A stretch of 64,000 nt of DNA from Erpobdella octoculata (GCA_963978895.1 OZ022242.1:19446477-19510476), one strand, 5' to 3'; counted from the stretch's first letter, positions 20,835 to 32,046 are shown. A program made the numbers and translations. Notes: a model not told the origin generated them from the letters alone.

Positions 20835-23480
20835 ATGGAGTTTGTGTTTGAGAATAAATTATTTTTAAACCGATTTAGAGTATTGGAAAAAATTAAAAAT
20901 AAAATCGATTCAGCCAAGTGCGCCACTTTTTTCAATCGAGTTTGCCTAAAAGAACATATAGCGCCGAAGTATTCAAAAACTACTACTTGCTCGATTTCGG
21001 CTACAAATCGAAATGCAAAAGTTGAAGATCTTCTACAATCTCAGATTGTGCAGAAAGAACGAGAACTTAAAGAATTACAGGCAAGGTACGCAGAAGAAAT
21101 GTCTACAACCACAGAAGACAACTTTGGTACAGACGTCCATAAATTCCTCCAACTTGTCAACGAACACTTTACGAAATCCGAACGTGTGAAGGAAGTTAAA
21201 ATTGTTAAAAAACTTTCTCGATTGTATGGAGGTCTGTTACTATTTAAACAAAATTGTACTACATACGTTAATTTGTCCGATTATAAATTGTCTGACGATG
21301 AATGTGACTTTTTAATGCTCGGTTATAATTATCATTTACGTAAACCCTATGATCAACTACACAAACAAACCGAACTTGAAATATTGTACAATGATATCTT
21401 GAATTTAGAAGCCAAAAATAAAATTACTGTAAAATCAACTTTGAAGCCTCTATTACTAGCTGAAGGTTATAAACATCGATGCTCAAATTTTAAGTCTACC
21501 TTACCTAAGAAGTTATTGAATGCTGCCTCTCAACTACGTAAAAATACTCAGATAATTATTCGTAAAGCTGACAAATCACCTACGTACGTCATTTTAAATC
21601 GTGACAATTATTTTTCCAAACTCAATACAATTCTCTCTGACAGCTCTAAATTTCAAAAAGTGAAAGCTGATCCTACTGTTAAGATCAGATCTAAACTAAA
21701 TAAGATCATTGCGACTCTTATTAAAAAGAAGATAACAATTTTTTCTAAAATAATAGGTGACTATAAACCTGGTTATATTTACGGTAATGTTAAAATACAT
21801 AAGAAAGATAACTCATTAAGACCTATTATTTCACAATGTCCTGCTGTTACTTATAATGTTGCTAAAGAAATTAATAAAATTATTTCTCCTTATTGTCCTT
21901 CTCAATATAGTCTTAAATCTTCTTATGATTTTGTTGATCTTATTCATAGTAATGGAAGTTCTAATATAATTGCGTCTTTAGATGTTGAAAGTTTGTTTAC
22001 CAACGTACCTGTTATAGACACTATAAATATAATTTGTAAGTGTGTTTATTCACATCCTAGTATTCAACCTCCTCAAATCAGCCCTGAAGTCTTGAAAGAA
22101 TTACTTTATATATGTACAACGCAATCTCCTTTTTTATCACCTAATGGAGACTTATATGTACAAATTGACGGTGTAGCTATGGGGTCCCCGTTGGGCCCGA
22201 CTTTCGCTAATTTTTATATGGGTGATCTTGAAGCACGTGTATTTGAAAATCACACCAAACCTTTTCTGTATTGCCGTTATGTTGATGATATATTTGTTTC
22301 AGTTGATAACTTAGAAGAACTATTTAAACTGAGAGATGCATTTGTAAAAAATTCTAAACTACAATTTACTTATGAACTTGCTAATAATAAACATCAAATT
22401 CCTTTTTTGGATACTTTAGTTACACGAAATGTATCAAAACTATCTTGCCAGGTCTATACTAAACCCACAAACACAGGCAATTGTCTTAATTATAATAGCG
22501 ATTGTCCTGAAAGATATAAGCTAAATGTTATCAATAATTATATTAATAGGGCCTATAAATTTTCCGAAACATGGTCTGATTTTCACCTTGAAATTCTACA
22601 AGTGAAACAACTTTTGATAAATAATAATTATTCTAATTCTATTGTTGATTCAACTATAAATAAATTTATGTCACGTATTACTGATAAAAAACATGTTTCA
22701 AAACCTAATACCAATAACTCATCAAATTCTTGTATAATTCCATTATATTATGCTAATCAGATGTCTAATAATTATAAAATAGATGAAAAAGTGTTGAAAA
22801 ACATTGTGTATGATAATATTAAGGTTGTAAATAAAGATAATACACTCAGGTTACACATCTATTATAACAATGGAAAAACTCATAATCTTTTAATTAAAAA
22901 TAGTGTAAATAATGTTTCTAGCCCTGTAGCACAAACCAACCTAGTGTACCAATTTTCGTGTCCGTTTCCACATGGTCAGGTGGAAAATTACATTGGTCAT
23001 ACTAGAACTACTCTGTCTCGTAGATTGACTATGCATTGTCAAAGTGGTGCCATATACCAACATATGTCAACACAACATTCAATCAAACCATCACATAAAT
23101 TTCTAATTGATAACACCAGTATACTAATGAAAGAAAATCAACCCATTAAGTTAAAATTAAAAGAAGCTTTAGCTATTAATAAATGTAAGCCTTTAATTAA
23201 TAAACAATGGTATTCTTTTGATTTAACTCTTAAACTTTTTGGTTCTCTAAATAGTATTAAAACTAATAATAATAATAATAAATGTTTTAACTCATCTACA
23301 ACTTCTGTTAAAAATATGCATGTTAATAGTGCCAATGTTTCTTCAGGTATTTCTTCGTTGAATGAATGTTTTGTACCAGACGTTTGTGTTTCAAAGGTTA
23401 TAGATAATGTATGTGATTCTTCTTCCAGTCACGTCCTTGAAGTTGACTGTAATTCCGTTGTTAAAGGCTTTACTAACTGA
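20835..23480 (+). CDS. PLE-1 unit 5: intact Penelope-like RT with GIY-YIG endonuclease
   Basis: 881 codons, matching unit 2 residue for residue as far as I can read. RT motif A is at about 21972, motif B 22155-22215, RYVDDIF about 22276 and GIY-YIG 22944-23040. The 3' spacer (23481-23656) is AT-rich and leads into the next hammerhead, so the unit is bounded by ribozymes at both ends. A transcript running through both could be trimmed to unit length. This and unit 2 are the only coding-competent retroelement ORFs here with a full catalytic set of RT plus nuclease of the GIY-YIG type. Confidence 0.93.
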   Translation: MEFVFENKLFLNRFRVLEKIKNKIDSAKCATFFNRVCLKEHIAPKYSKTTTCSISATNRNAKVEDLLQSQIVQKERELKELQARYAEEMSTTTEDNFGTDVHKFLQLVNEHFTKSERVKEVKIVKKLSRLYGGLLLFKQNCTTYVNLSDYKLSDDECDFLMLGYNYHLRKPYDQLHKQTELEILYNDILNLEAKNKITVKSTLKPLLLAEGYKHRCSNFKSTLPKKLLNAASQLRKNTQIIIRKADKSPTYVILNRDNYFSKLNTILSDSSKFQKVKADPTVKIRSKLNKIIATLIKKKITIFSKIIGDYKPGYIYGNVKIHKKDNSLRPIISQCPAVTYNVAKEINKIISPYCPSQYSLKSSYDFVDLIHSNGSSNIIASLDVESLFTNVPVIDTINIICKCVYSHPSIQPPQISPEVLKELLYICTTQSPFLSPNGDLYVQIDGVAMGSPLGPTFANFYMGDLEARVFENHTKPFLYCRYVDDIFVSVDNLEELFKLRDAFVKNSKLQFTYELANNKHQIPFLDTLVTRNVSKLSCQVYTKPTNTGNCLNYNSDCPERYKLNVINNYINRAYKFSETWSDFHLEILQVKQLLINNNYSNSIVDSTINKFMSRITDKKHVSKPNTNNSSNSCIIPLYYANQMSNNYKIDEKVLKNIVYDNIKVVNKDNTLRLHIYYNNGKTHNLLIKNSVNNVSSPVAQTNLVYQFSCPFPHGQVENYIGHTRTTLSRRLTMHCQSGAIYQHMSTQHSIKPSHKFLIDNTSILMKENQPIKLKLKEALAINKCKPLINKQWYSFDLTLKLFGSLNSIKTNNNNNKCFNSSTTSVKNMHVNSANVSSGISSLNECFVPDVCVSKVIDNVCDSSSSHVLEVDCNSVVKGFTN

Positions 23481-23656
23481 TCTTAATTATTTAGTTATTA
23501 CTGTTATTATTATAATTATTTTAATTTAAATATTTTTTATGTTGTTACATTTGTATATAATGAATTTAATTTTTATTTAAATTGTATTTTAATTCCTTTC
23601 AATTAGTTGTATCTTTTACCATTTAGTCACTGCATTTTATTTTTAAAAAGTTAAAC

Positions 23657-23700
23657 GGCTCTGATGATGGCAAAAAATTGCCGAAATAGATCTATTAGCC
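23657..23700 (+). ncRNA. Hammerhead ribozyme, PLE-1 right 3' pseudo-LTR
   Basis: Exactly 2875 bp from the previous plus-strand copy, with unchanged core and helices. Confidence 0.85.
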
Positions 23701-23709
23701 TATAAGATT

Positions 23710-23986
<277 letters not shown>

Positions 23987-23990
23987 TAAA

Positions 23991-26900
23991 TGTCTTTAAT
24001 AGCGCGTGCCTGAAAGAAAATATTACACCTAAGTACGTCAATAACTATTTACGCTCTATACGGAGACCTGCAGATAAAACTCGATATTCAGCAAGTGAAC
24101 TTATTGCTAATGAGTTGTCAAAGGCTAAGAAAAAATTTTCTGCCTTGCAAGTTGAATATGACCATTGTTTGAAACTTTTGTGTAAAGATCGTGATAAAAG
24201 TTTACACCAACGTCTGGAGTTACTTTCTGAAAGATATGATACCAATAAGAAAATTTCTATTACCAAAAAACTTTCCATGCTATATGGTGAGTCCTACCTT
24301 TTGAAAAGTGAAATTAAACACTATATAAACTTATCAAAGCACCACCTAGATGAAAATGAATCAGCATTTCTACAAACCGGGTACAACTGTCATATTCCTC
24401 AACGATATAGTCTTCTTCACAAGCAGACTGAGATTGAAATTTTGTATGAGCAAATTGTTTGCCTCGCTAATAGTGGACAAATAACAACTGATAGTAGTTT
24501 GAGATCTTTACTCTGTGCAGAAGGTAATACTCATCGCAATAATAAGTATTGTTCAATTTCTAAACCGTTGTTGAAAGGAGCGAAATCACTTAAAGGAAAT
24601 TCAAATATTGTTGTGCGAAAAGCCGATAAATCATCAACCTATGTTATTTTGGATAAAACTGATTATTTTAATAAGCTGGATTCTATATTATCTGATAGCT
24701 CCAAGTTTAAAAAAATCACTCGTGATCCTACCATCAGCATAAAAAAAAAGCCAATAAACTTATTGTGGCGCTCAATTCCTACCTGCAGGATAACCAAGTT
24801 TGCCAAATTGTTGGTGACTACTCACCAGCTTATCTATATGGAAATGTAAAGCTTCATAAATCCGACTACCCTCTTCGACCTGTCATCTCTCAGTGCCCGA
24901 CTCCCACATACTCTCTGGCGAAAACAATTAACCGTATAATAACTCCATATCTACCTTCTCAATACTCTCTCAAATCAACAACTGATTTCATCGAACTGCT
25001 ACGAACGGCAGAAGATAGCAAAGGGCTCTTGGCTTCACTTGATGTTGAGAGCCTTTTCACCAATGTCCCTGTTGCTGAAACTATTGACATAATTTTGCAA
25101 TACGTTTTTGAAAGTGAATTTCTACCAGCACCGCAATTTAATAGAACCATATTGAAGAAAATTCTTCAGCTTTGTACTACAGACACACCCTTCTTTCATC
25201 CTAATGGTGACCTCTACCTTCAAATAGATGGTGTAGCCATGGGCTCACCCCTTGGTCCAACCTTGGCTGAGTTTTACATGAGCCATGTCGAAAGGAAAGT
25301 TTTTGCTATAGTTAAAAAACCGAAACTATATGCTAGATATGTTGATGACATATTTTTACTATGCCAGGACAAAGATGAGTTGGAAAACCTAAAATTGCAA
25401 TTTGAAAAAAAATTCAGTTCTGAAATTAACAACCGAGGTTAGCAACTTTCAAAGACAACTAGCATACTTGGATATACTTGTGACACAGACGGAAAAGGGA
25501 TTTCTATCCACCGTATATACCAAACCCACAGATGGCGGTCATTGTCTTAGTGGCGACAGTTACTGTCCTGACAAATACAAAACCAGCGTTATTGTTGGCT
25601 ATCTTAACAGAGCATTTAAATATTCTCAAACATGGATTGATTTTGACACTGAAGTCAAACGAATTAAAACTCTGTTGGTTAATAATAATTATTCTAACTC
25701 AATGGTGGATGATACTATCCGTAAATTTGTTGATAGCAAGCACAACAATTGTACTTCTAAAAAACAGCCGCAGAAGTCCCTGATACCGTTGTTTTATTGT
25801 GCACAGATGCATGATAATTATAGAAGAGACGAAGACTCCATCAGGAATTTGATTCATAGCCACGTACGGGTTTCTAATCCAATCTCACAACACCTGCAGC
25901 TTCACATCTACTACTCGAACAAAAAAACGCATCAACTGGTTTTTTCTAATAACTCTAGAAAAACTATTCAATTACAGAAAACTAATGTTGTCTACAAATT
26001 TACGTGTCCAGAATCACATACAACTCCTGAAACATTCATAGGGCATACGCGTACTAGCCTCTCTAGGCGTCTAACGATGCATACCCAAGGAGGAAGTATT
26101 AGTTCACATTTTATTACTGCCCATGGACACAAACCCAACAAAAAAACACTGAATGAAAATACCGAAATAATTGTTCAAGATACCGATCCTGTCAGATTAA
26201 AAATTAAAGAAGCTTTACTGATATCTCAAGAACGACCCTCTATAAATATGCAATATAATAATTTTGACAGAACCCTATTGCTCCAATATCAGTCATACCC
26301 CTCTGCTATGGCTACTACATCTCGTGGCGTCTCAACATTGGTCGTCGGTGGTTTTCGTTGTCGTGGCGACAGATCTGTCGACCCTCCAGTTTCCACTGAT
26401 TTCGCGATGGATGATTCGCAGGATATAAATGTAAACATCAGTTCGACTTTAGTAACTGATGGCAAAGAACTTCCGGCTTGTGTTGTTGACGGATCTGTTC
26501 GTCCCATCCTTTCTTCACATTCGGTAGCTAAGAGTGCCTTGGAGTTGAATAGTACTTTAAATGATGACGTTTCTGGTTTTTCTTCTTGGTGTGAAGATCT
26601 CATCTCGGCTTGTCTTGCAAGTGATAACACACGGGATAATGACACGACCTCTAACGAAACATTGATGAACAGTGTCGATGAGAATTTGTCGTGTCGGGAC
26701 AAGTCTCCTGTTTCCACCTGTTGTGGGACTCATTGTGCCCAGGATGTCAGTGATACATTTAGTAAAACCTCAACAGAAGAACCTAATAAATTCGCATTGT
26801 CTGATGTTGCAACACGATGCATTCCTGATTCTCCTTTGAATACTAACTTTCTCATCTCGGGTCAACATGGGACGGATTGCACACAAAGTACTGACATGAT

Positions 26901-27129
26901 CGCGGATCAAACATTATCGGACGAGGACGAATTTGTGATGTGTAGCAATGAACCTGTTGATCCACTCCCTTCTGTTTATTGTGCGACTGATGGCGCCCAT
27001 GGCATCAACAGTGACTTCAGTGGAAATCCTGAAGGGGACCAATGTGAATTCCCGCCGGGAGATGACAAACCCGTTCAATTGTCTATTCTACTTTATAGTG
27101 GTAATATAACAATAAGAAGAAAAAAATAA
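23991..27129 (+). pseudogene. PLE-2: Penelope-like RT/GIY-YIG ORF with two frameshifts
   Basis: Second PLE family. The frame opens at 23992 ([15 protein letters not shown]), lacking ~40 N-terminal residues. It shifts at an A9 run (24739-24747) and again at an A8 run (about 25404-25411). RT: YGNVKLHKSDYPLRPVISQ, SLDVESLFTNVPV (~25040), QIDGVAMGSPLGPTLAEFYM (~25222) and RYVDDIF (~25336). GIY-YIG: VVYKFTC (~25987) and FIGHTRTSLSRRLTMH (~26034). A tail of about 275 residues absent from PLE-1 is Ser/Thr/Asp/Cys-rich and contains a degenerate ~90-105-residue repeat (PPVSTDFAMDDSQD, SPVSTCCGTHCAQD, PSVYCATDGAHG), ending GNITIRRKK. Apart from the two homopolymer shifts the reading is open, so inactivation is recent or the shifts are sequence errors. 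Confidence 0.88.
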
Positions 27130-27380
27130 AAAAACATGTTCATGTTTGTAATTTTACATTGTATTCTTCTATAAGCAAATTACGACCATAGCCATATTCT
27201 TGTACATACTATTTTATTTTATTTTTAAATTATTTGAACTTTCTTAATACATATTTCTATTATTTTTATCTCAGTTCCTTTTACGATATTCTAATATCTA
27301 GGGTAGGTACGCTCTACCTGGTTTTATTGTTTATTTCATTGCATCGTTTCTTGCGTCGACGTTTGGTTTAAATTTTAAAT
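27130..27380 (+). other. PLE-2 3' untranslated spacer
   Basis: AT-rich sequence between the PLE-2 stop and its downstream hammerhead, equivalent in position to the 176-bp PLE-1 spacer. No ORF. Confidence 0.7.
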
Positions 27381-27424
27381 GGGCTCTGAGGATGACAATT
27401 TTAGTCGAAACGGTCCGTTAGCCC
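27381..27424 (+). ncRNA. Hammerhead ribozyme of PLE-2
   Basis: GGGCT 27381-27385 pairs AGCCC 27420-27424. CTGAGGA is at 27386-27392, extra T at 27393, GAC 27394-27396 pairs GTC 27404-27406, GAA is at 27407-27409, helix III ACG 27410-27412 pairs CGT 27416-27418, and cleavage is predicted after T27419. Most helix positions differ from PLE-1 with pairing kept. Confidence 0.85.
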
Positions 27425-27558
27425 GAGTTGAATCAAAGAATGTATGTAGTTTGAAAAATTTAGAATGTCTGTCTAAAAAAATAATAAACGCAAAATGGTC
27501 TATTGTCTTTAATAGCGCGTGCCTGAAAGAAAATATTACACCTAAGTACGTCAATATA
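27425..27558 (+). pseudogene. PLE-2 N-terminal stub in the 3' pseudo-LTR
   Basis: Reads RVESKNVCSLKNLECLSKK...[17 protein letters not shown], alignable to the PLE-1 N-terminus ([17 protein letters not shown]), then stops in (TA)n. Its last ~50 bp repeat the left end of PLE-2 at 23991-24041, so the inserted element has terminal direct overlap. The frame is also open through the hammerhead from an ATG at 27379. Confidence 0.8.
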
Positions 27559-27576
27559 TATATATATATATATATT

Positions 27577-27607
27577 ACCATCTGCGCCACTTCCACCGCC
27601 AAAAAAC
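27577..27607 (-). repeat. Inverted fragment of the tRNA-like SINE head
   Basis: Perfect 31-bp inverted match to 27760-27790, spanning the 5' head and A-box-like TGGCGCAGATGG. The region between (27608-27759) has no recognised content. Confidence 0.8.
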
Positions 27608-27759
27608 GATCATAAAACATATATATCTTCGATAGCTATTAATTAGATCGTGACGGATTGTACGCCGTACAACTTATATACTATCGAGCATTGATTTGTA
27701 CCCATTCATAGTCGAGTGTTGTGTTCAACATACCCCAACAAAAGCGCTTAACAACCACT

Positions 27760-27870
27760 GTTTTTTGGCGGTGGAAGTGGCGCAGATGGTAAGGTAGTTG
27801 GCATGATGCGAGGCGGTGTTGCCGATCCGACAGTCGTGGGTTCGAGTCTGAAGTTGAGACATATATATAT
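27760..27870 (+). mobile_element. tRNA-derived SINE head
   Basis: GGTGGAAGTGGCGCAGATGG (A-box-like) and GGTTCGAGTCT (B-box-like), with a GGCGGTGTTGCCG arm identical to that of the 297-bp array at 3.6-5.1 kb. After the B box it continues AAGTTGAGAC then (TA)n, where Hel-A is inserted. Confidence 0.6.
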
Positions 27871-27871
27871 A

Positions 27872-29469
27872 CTAGCTGGGTTACCCGGCGTTGCCCGGGG
27901 ATTTTAAAGGCTTTTTATCGTTTTCTCTCTGGCTCCCGTTTCCTTAACCGCTTGCTTTCCCGTTCCCGGTTGCTTTCTCACTCCTGGTCGCATTTCTGCT
28001 CACGGTCGCTTTTCCGGCCCCTTTTACTTTTCCCGATTGCTTTTACGCTTTACCGCTCCAGCTTGCTCTTCTTTTCGCTCTTCCGTTCCTCCATTAAATT
28101 TTAGAGCCTTCCCAATGTGGCTTAGATGTGCTGTAGCGGAATGCTGTGCACAGTCATCTCGTTAACACTTTGTTGTTTGGCTTGCTCATCAATTTGGAAC
28201 AATCAAAGAGTACCACTTTTATTTAGCAATTATGCAATTATAAATTGAACAAAACAGCAGCAGATTGATAGGCTGGCTTGAGAACTTTGTTCATGATTTT
28301 GTTGAAAAACAAAAATACTGCACTTGCTTTCATTTCTTTCAAATTTCATGCACATCATATATCAGTGAAACTTTTACAATAAATTGGTGTTGCATGTAAG
28401 ATTTTCTTTAAAATGTAATTTTCTAATTTCCTCTGAAAAGTAAAAAAAAATAAGACCGATAAATTAATTCATAATCTTAAAGTCATAACTACTCGTTAAT
28501 AATAATGGTTGTAATGCCATCACATAAAAAAAACTTACCTGCCCAAAAAAATTTCTCATTTACCGATAGGCTGATAGCAAGCTCGTCAGTTTAGGAAACC
28601 ATGATGAACAATATTAGATAAGGAACAATTGAAGTCAGAAGCCTTGAAGGATAAATATGAACAATGAATTTAAATTTATTTTTCCAATCTGCAACTCCTT
28701 TTTTTAAAACACAAAATGTTAGAGAATAATGATAATCTTATAATAATTAATAATATAACATAATTAAACACGTGCAATGCAACAAACGAAACAAATTGAA
28801 AGATACACAGTAAATCATGATTTTAAAAACTAAAAACAAATTACCAAAGCTTTGCCACTTACGTTTGAATGGGAGATATGAACAATGAATTTCTAATTTA
28901 ATTTTAATTTGTTAAGTCTGGAACTCTATTTGTGAAGCACAAAATATCTCTAAATAGAAGAAATTCCACCTGCAATTTATTGATTAGTCCTGAAAACCGA
29001 AGTTATCTAGATTTAAAAAATAAGTTGCTAAAATCAAATATAAAGTTTACCGATAGCAGAGCTGTCGTATCGGAGGTTCGAAAGAGAATGAGAATCAAAA
29101 CAAAGGTATCCGGCGGCACCATAGATATCTATGGGCGGCACTAAACAACACACATATTTATTTAATTTAATATTTATATTTAAAACCTTTAAAACTTGAG
29201 AAAAAAATTAAAAATATTTTGTATAATTTAACTATTAATTAATTTATTTTTATTTTGTAGAAAAAAATTTACTCCAGCTTACTACCGCTGACCAAAACGT
29301 TTTTTGTCCATAAAACATCAACGGAGAAACCAATTTATTTAAAATTTGACAGAAACCACCGCTTGAATAAGATAAATAAGTGTGCCAAATTTCAATTAAA
29401 TCTGTTCAGCCGTTTACATTTTATTTCCGAACAAACAAACAAACAAACATTTCATTTTTATATATAAGA
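27872..29469 (-). mobile_element. Hel-A Helitron copy a (1.6 kb, internally deleted)
   Basis: CTAG at 27872-27875 with host A on its left and hairpin CCCGGC...GCCCGGG; 5' end TCTTATATATAAAAATG on the minus strand at 29469 with host T beyond. Relative to copies b and c it lacks about 500 bp near 28155-28185, including the exon-like segment. A TGTTTGTTTGTT tract lies just inside the 5' end. It includes a shortened version (28932-29144) of the small ORF described in copy c. Non-autonomous. Confidence 0.8.
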
Positions 29470-29489
29470 TATATATATATATATATATA

Positions 29490-29656
29490 TCAATGTTTTT
29501 ATGTATGTATGTATGTCCTTTATGCATTGCTACACTATTCATCCGATCGTAATGAAATTTTCACACAACCTTGAGAGTCAAGGGGAATCAAATATAGAGA
29601 AAAAAAATTTGAAATCCGTCAAAAAATGAGCGGAGCAAGCGGGAACTATATATATA
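29490..29656 (+). repeat. GCATTGCTACAC module
   Basis: TCAATGTTTTTATGTATG, then CATTGCTACACTATTCATCC, CAAGGGGAATCAAATATAG and GAGCGGAGCAAGCGGGAAC, ending in a TATATA target for the next Helitron-type end. The copy at 58549-58713 is almost identical. Confidence 0.7.
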
Positions 29657-30377
29657 CTAGCGGGGTTACCCGGCGTTGCTCGGGGGGGTTTTATCGTTTT
29701 TTTATCGTTTTTCTTTAGCTCCCGTTTAATTCCCCGTTTTCTCTCCCGCTCCCAGTCGCATTTTCCGTTCCCGCTTGCTCTCCCACTCCCGGTCGCTTTC
29801 CCGCTCCCGGTCACTTTCCCGATTCCAGTCGCTTTCCCGCCCCATCTATCTCTTAACAATCGGTCACATTATGCAAGACTGGGAAGCAAATCATGGACTT
29901 CTTAATATTAAGAAGTCCATTAGCAAGTAATGCCTGTTACGGAATTGTAAACAGTGCTTCGAAAACTTATGCAATGATCATGTATAGGCACTTTTGGCCC
30001 GGAAGGTTTTTTGGCCCCCTGAGCCGGAGGATCGGAGAAGGAGTCCAAACCTTCTTAACTTTTCCCCCTTCTTAATTTTCCAGGCCAACAGTTCCTATGT
30101 ACGACCATCGAAGGTAAATGCGTAATAAAATTCAAATTTTGTTTACGTAACAACGTTTGAAGGCTTCAAGCAACTTTTAGCAAATCTATATTACGTTTTA
30201 TGGGCTAAAACAAGTTATGAAAGAGTGGAAAAGAAAAAATGAGCGTGAGCGGGAACGGAAACGGGAGAGCAAGCGGGAATGGAAACGGGAGAGCAAGCGG
30301 GGAAGGAAACGGGAGCAAGAGAGAAAAATGATAAAAAACCAATGAAAACCCCGAGCAGCGCCGGATTACCTAGCTAG
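29657..30377. mobile_element. Inverted pair of Helitron-type 3' ends, copy 2
   Basis: CTAG 29657-29660 (minus end) with hairpin GGCGTTGCTCGG, and CTAG 30374-30377 (plus end) with hairpin CCCCGAGCAGCGCCGG. The centre contains a 28-bp perfect palindrome at 29893-29920 and an exon-like segment 30084-30113 with a pyrimidine-rich acceptor TTTTCCAG| and a donor AAG|GTAAAT. The duplicate is 58714-59433. Confidence 0.6.
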
Positions 30378-31105
30378 TTATCAATATTATTCTTACAAAA
30401 TAACAAAATACGTGTTTCATTAATTTTTGAAAATTTGGTTTCCAGATTTATAAATGTGGAGTGGAAAACATAGGGTTATGTTTTATTAGAATAACTGCTT
30501 CTCAGAAACTGAAAACACTTTAGATATACAAAAATAGTATTTAGATACTAATCAGAAAATAAAGTTACTAAATTTTTTATATATTGGCTTCCGGTCCCAC
30601 CAATTTTTTTGACTAGCTTCAGTCTGCAGTTTTTTTGGTATCTTTAAGAATTTATTAACGATAGAAAAGAAAGACTGCAAACTGAAGATAGTCAAACTCA
30701 GTCTCAAACCAAATGTTAAAAAAACTAACCCATAAAAACAAAGTTTTTATTATAAAACCTTTATATACGATCCTAGATTTTTAATTACTAATTCCTTTTA
30801 CAGCCCAGAGCCAAATTCAAAAATTAAAAATCCGTTAAAATTTGGTGTTTTTTGAAAAACTTAATTATACAATATCCGATCAAACTGAAATTTTGATAGA
30901 TTCAATTGTCTCGCAGCCCAAGTCAATGTGCCAAATTTCAGCTCGATCGGATAACGGAAAGTGAGTTAATTTTGAGACTCAAAGTTTGTGACCGACAGGA
31001 AGACAGACAATCGAAAATAATATAAAGGATTTAAAAATAAGTTCATGATATGTATAAACATATTAATATAATAGTAGACCACGTCACTGGCTGATTCTGT
31101 CACGC
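30378..31105. repeat. Hel-C-like body and second copy of the triplicated block
   Basis: 30378-30772 contains TTTGGTTTCCAGATTTATAA units related to Hel-C internal repeats and a GACTGCAAACTGAAG / CTTCAGTCTGCAGT inverted pair. From 30773 the sequence parallels 8759-9057 up to TTACGTAATAAG. No gene. Confidence 0.65.
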
Positions 31106-31117
31106 TTACGTAATAAG

Positions 31118-31913
31118 TTTTTTTTTTTATTTTTATTATAGTTTATAGTCTTTCACACCATGTGTTTTAAGACGCGAAAACAAAATCAAAATGAAAAAAA
31201 TACTTATTTACACTAAATAATTTTTCTCTATATTTACAGTTCTTTGGGATTATTTTGTATCCATTTATAGATGATGTCGTGGCATATTTCCGTTTGGAGT
31301 GTAGTTGGTTTTTGGATCCTCTTACAAAAGTTCCCAAGTTCCATTCCTAGTTGTATGGTTTCTTCGCAGTGCAGCAAACAGTGCTCGATTGTTTCCTCTG
31401 TTCCGCAGGTTTCGCACAAACCTGTCTCATGAAGATTCATTCTCTTCAAATTTTGTTTCAGCCGACACTTTCCAAGTCGGAGTCGGGAAATGATGACTTC
31501 CTTTTTTCTGTTTGTTGTCTTGAATTTAATTTTATTTGAGACTTTTTTTTCGAGAGACCAGTAGTGTCGACTTTCTTGAGCAGAATCCCATCTGATCTGC
31601 CATTCGTTCAAAAGCTCTCTGCGTATTGTTCTTTTTATGTCAAATATCTCTGGCATAATCTCAATCTCTATTTCGGGATGTTTGGTGGCTTCTTTGGCAA
31701 GGCAGTCTGCCATTTCATTTCCACGTATGCCCACGTGGCTAGGTACCCAAATCAGGGTAATTGTTTTCCCTTCTTTTGAGAGGTTGGATGCTAGTGTTAG
31801 GACTGATTCCACAAGAGCAGATTTTTGAGCATTTGCGGAATTTTTCAATGATATCATAGAGCTATATGAATCCGTAAATAGGGCTATTTTATGTGGACCG
31901 TCTGGTTGTGCCA
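31118..31913 (-). pseudogene. 5'-truncated LINE 3' end: RNase H and CCHC domains
   Basis: A 796-bp insert flanked by the 12-bp duplication TTACGTAATAAG (31106-31117 and 31914-31925). The uninterrupted site is present at about 9092 and 60160. The frame 31913-31234 encodes FTDSYSSM (first catalytic Asp), LVESVL, then LIWVPSHVGIRGNEMADCLA, a classical RNase H region, followed by a zinc-knuckle-like CETCGTEETIEHCLLHC. This layout is the C-terminus of RNase H-bearing LINEs of the I/R1/LOA group. RT and endonuclease are missing. Its 3' UTR ends in an A-rich tail and shares about 35 bp with the SINE at 5073. The frame runs on beyond 31913 into microsatellite and Helitron sequence by chance. Confidence 0.9.
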
Positions 31914-31925
31914 TTACGTAATAAG

Positions 31926-31961
31926 TCGTATAGTAGTTATTAAATACAATTTTTTTATCAT

Positions 31962-32003
<42 letters not shown>

Positions 32004-32015
32004 TTATATATATAC

Positions 32016-32046
<31 letters not shown>

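Noticed and set aside
26289..26717. 142-aa minus ORF opposite the PLE-2 tail
   Set aside because: Shadow of the repeat-rich tail, which has matching sense-strand repeats and a conserved end.
29893..30075. 60-aa plus ORF in the inverted-end element
   Set aside because: Starts within the palindrome and has no homology; conserved at 58949 only by segmental duplication.
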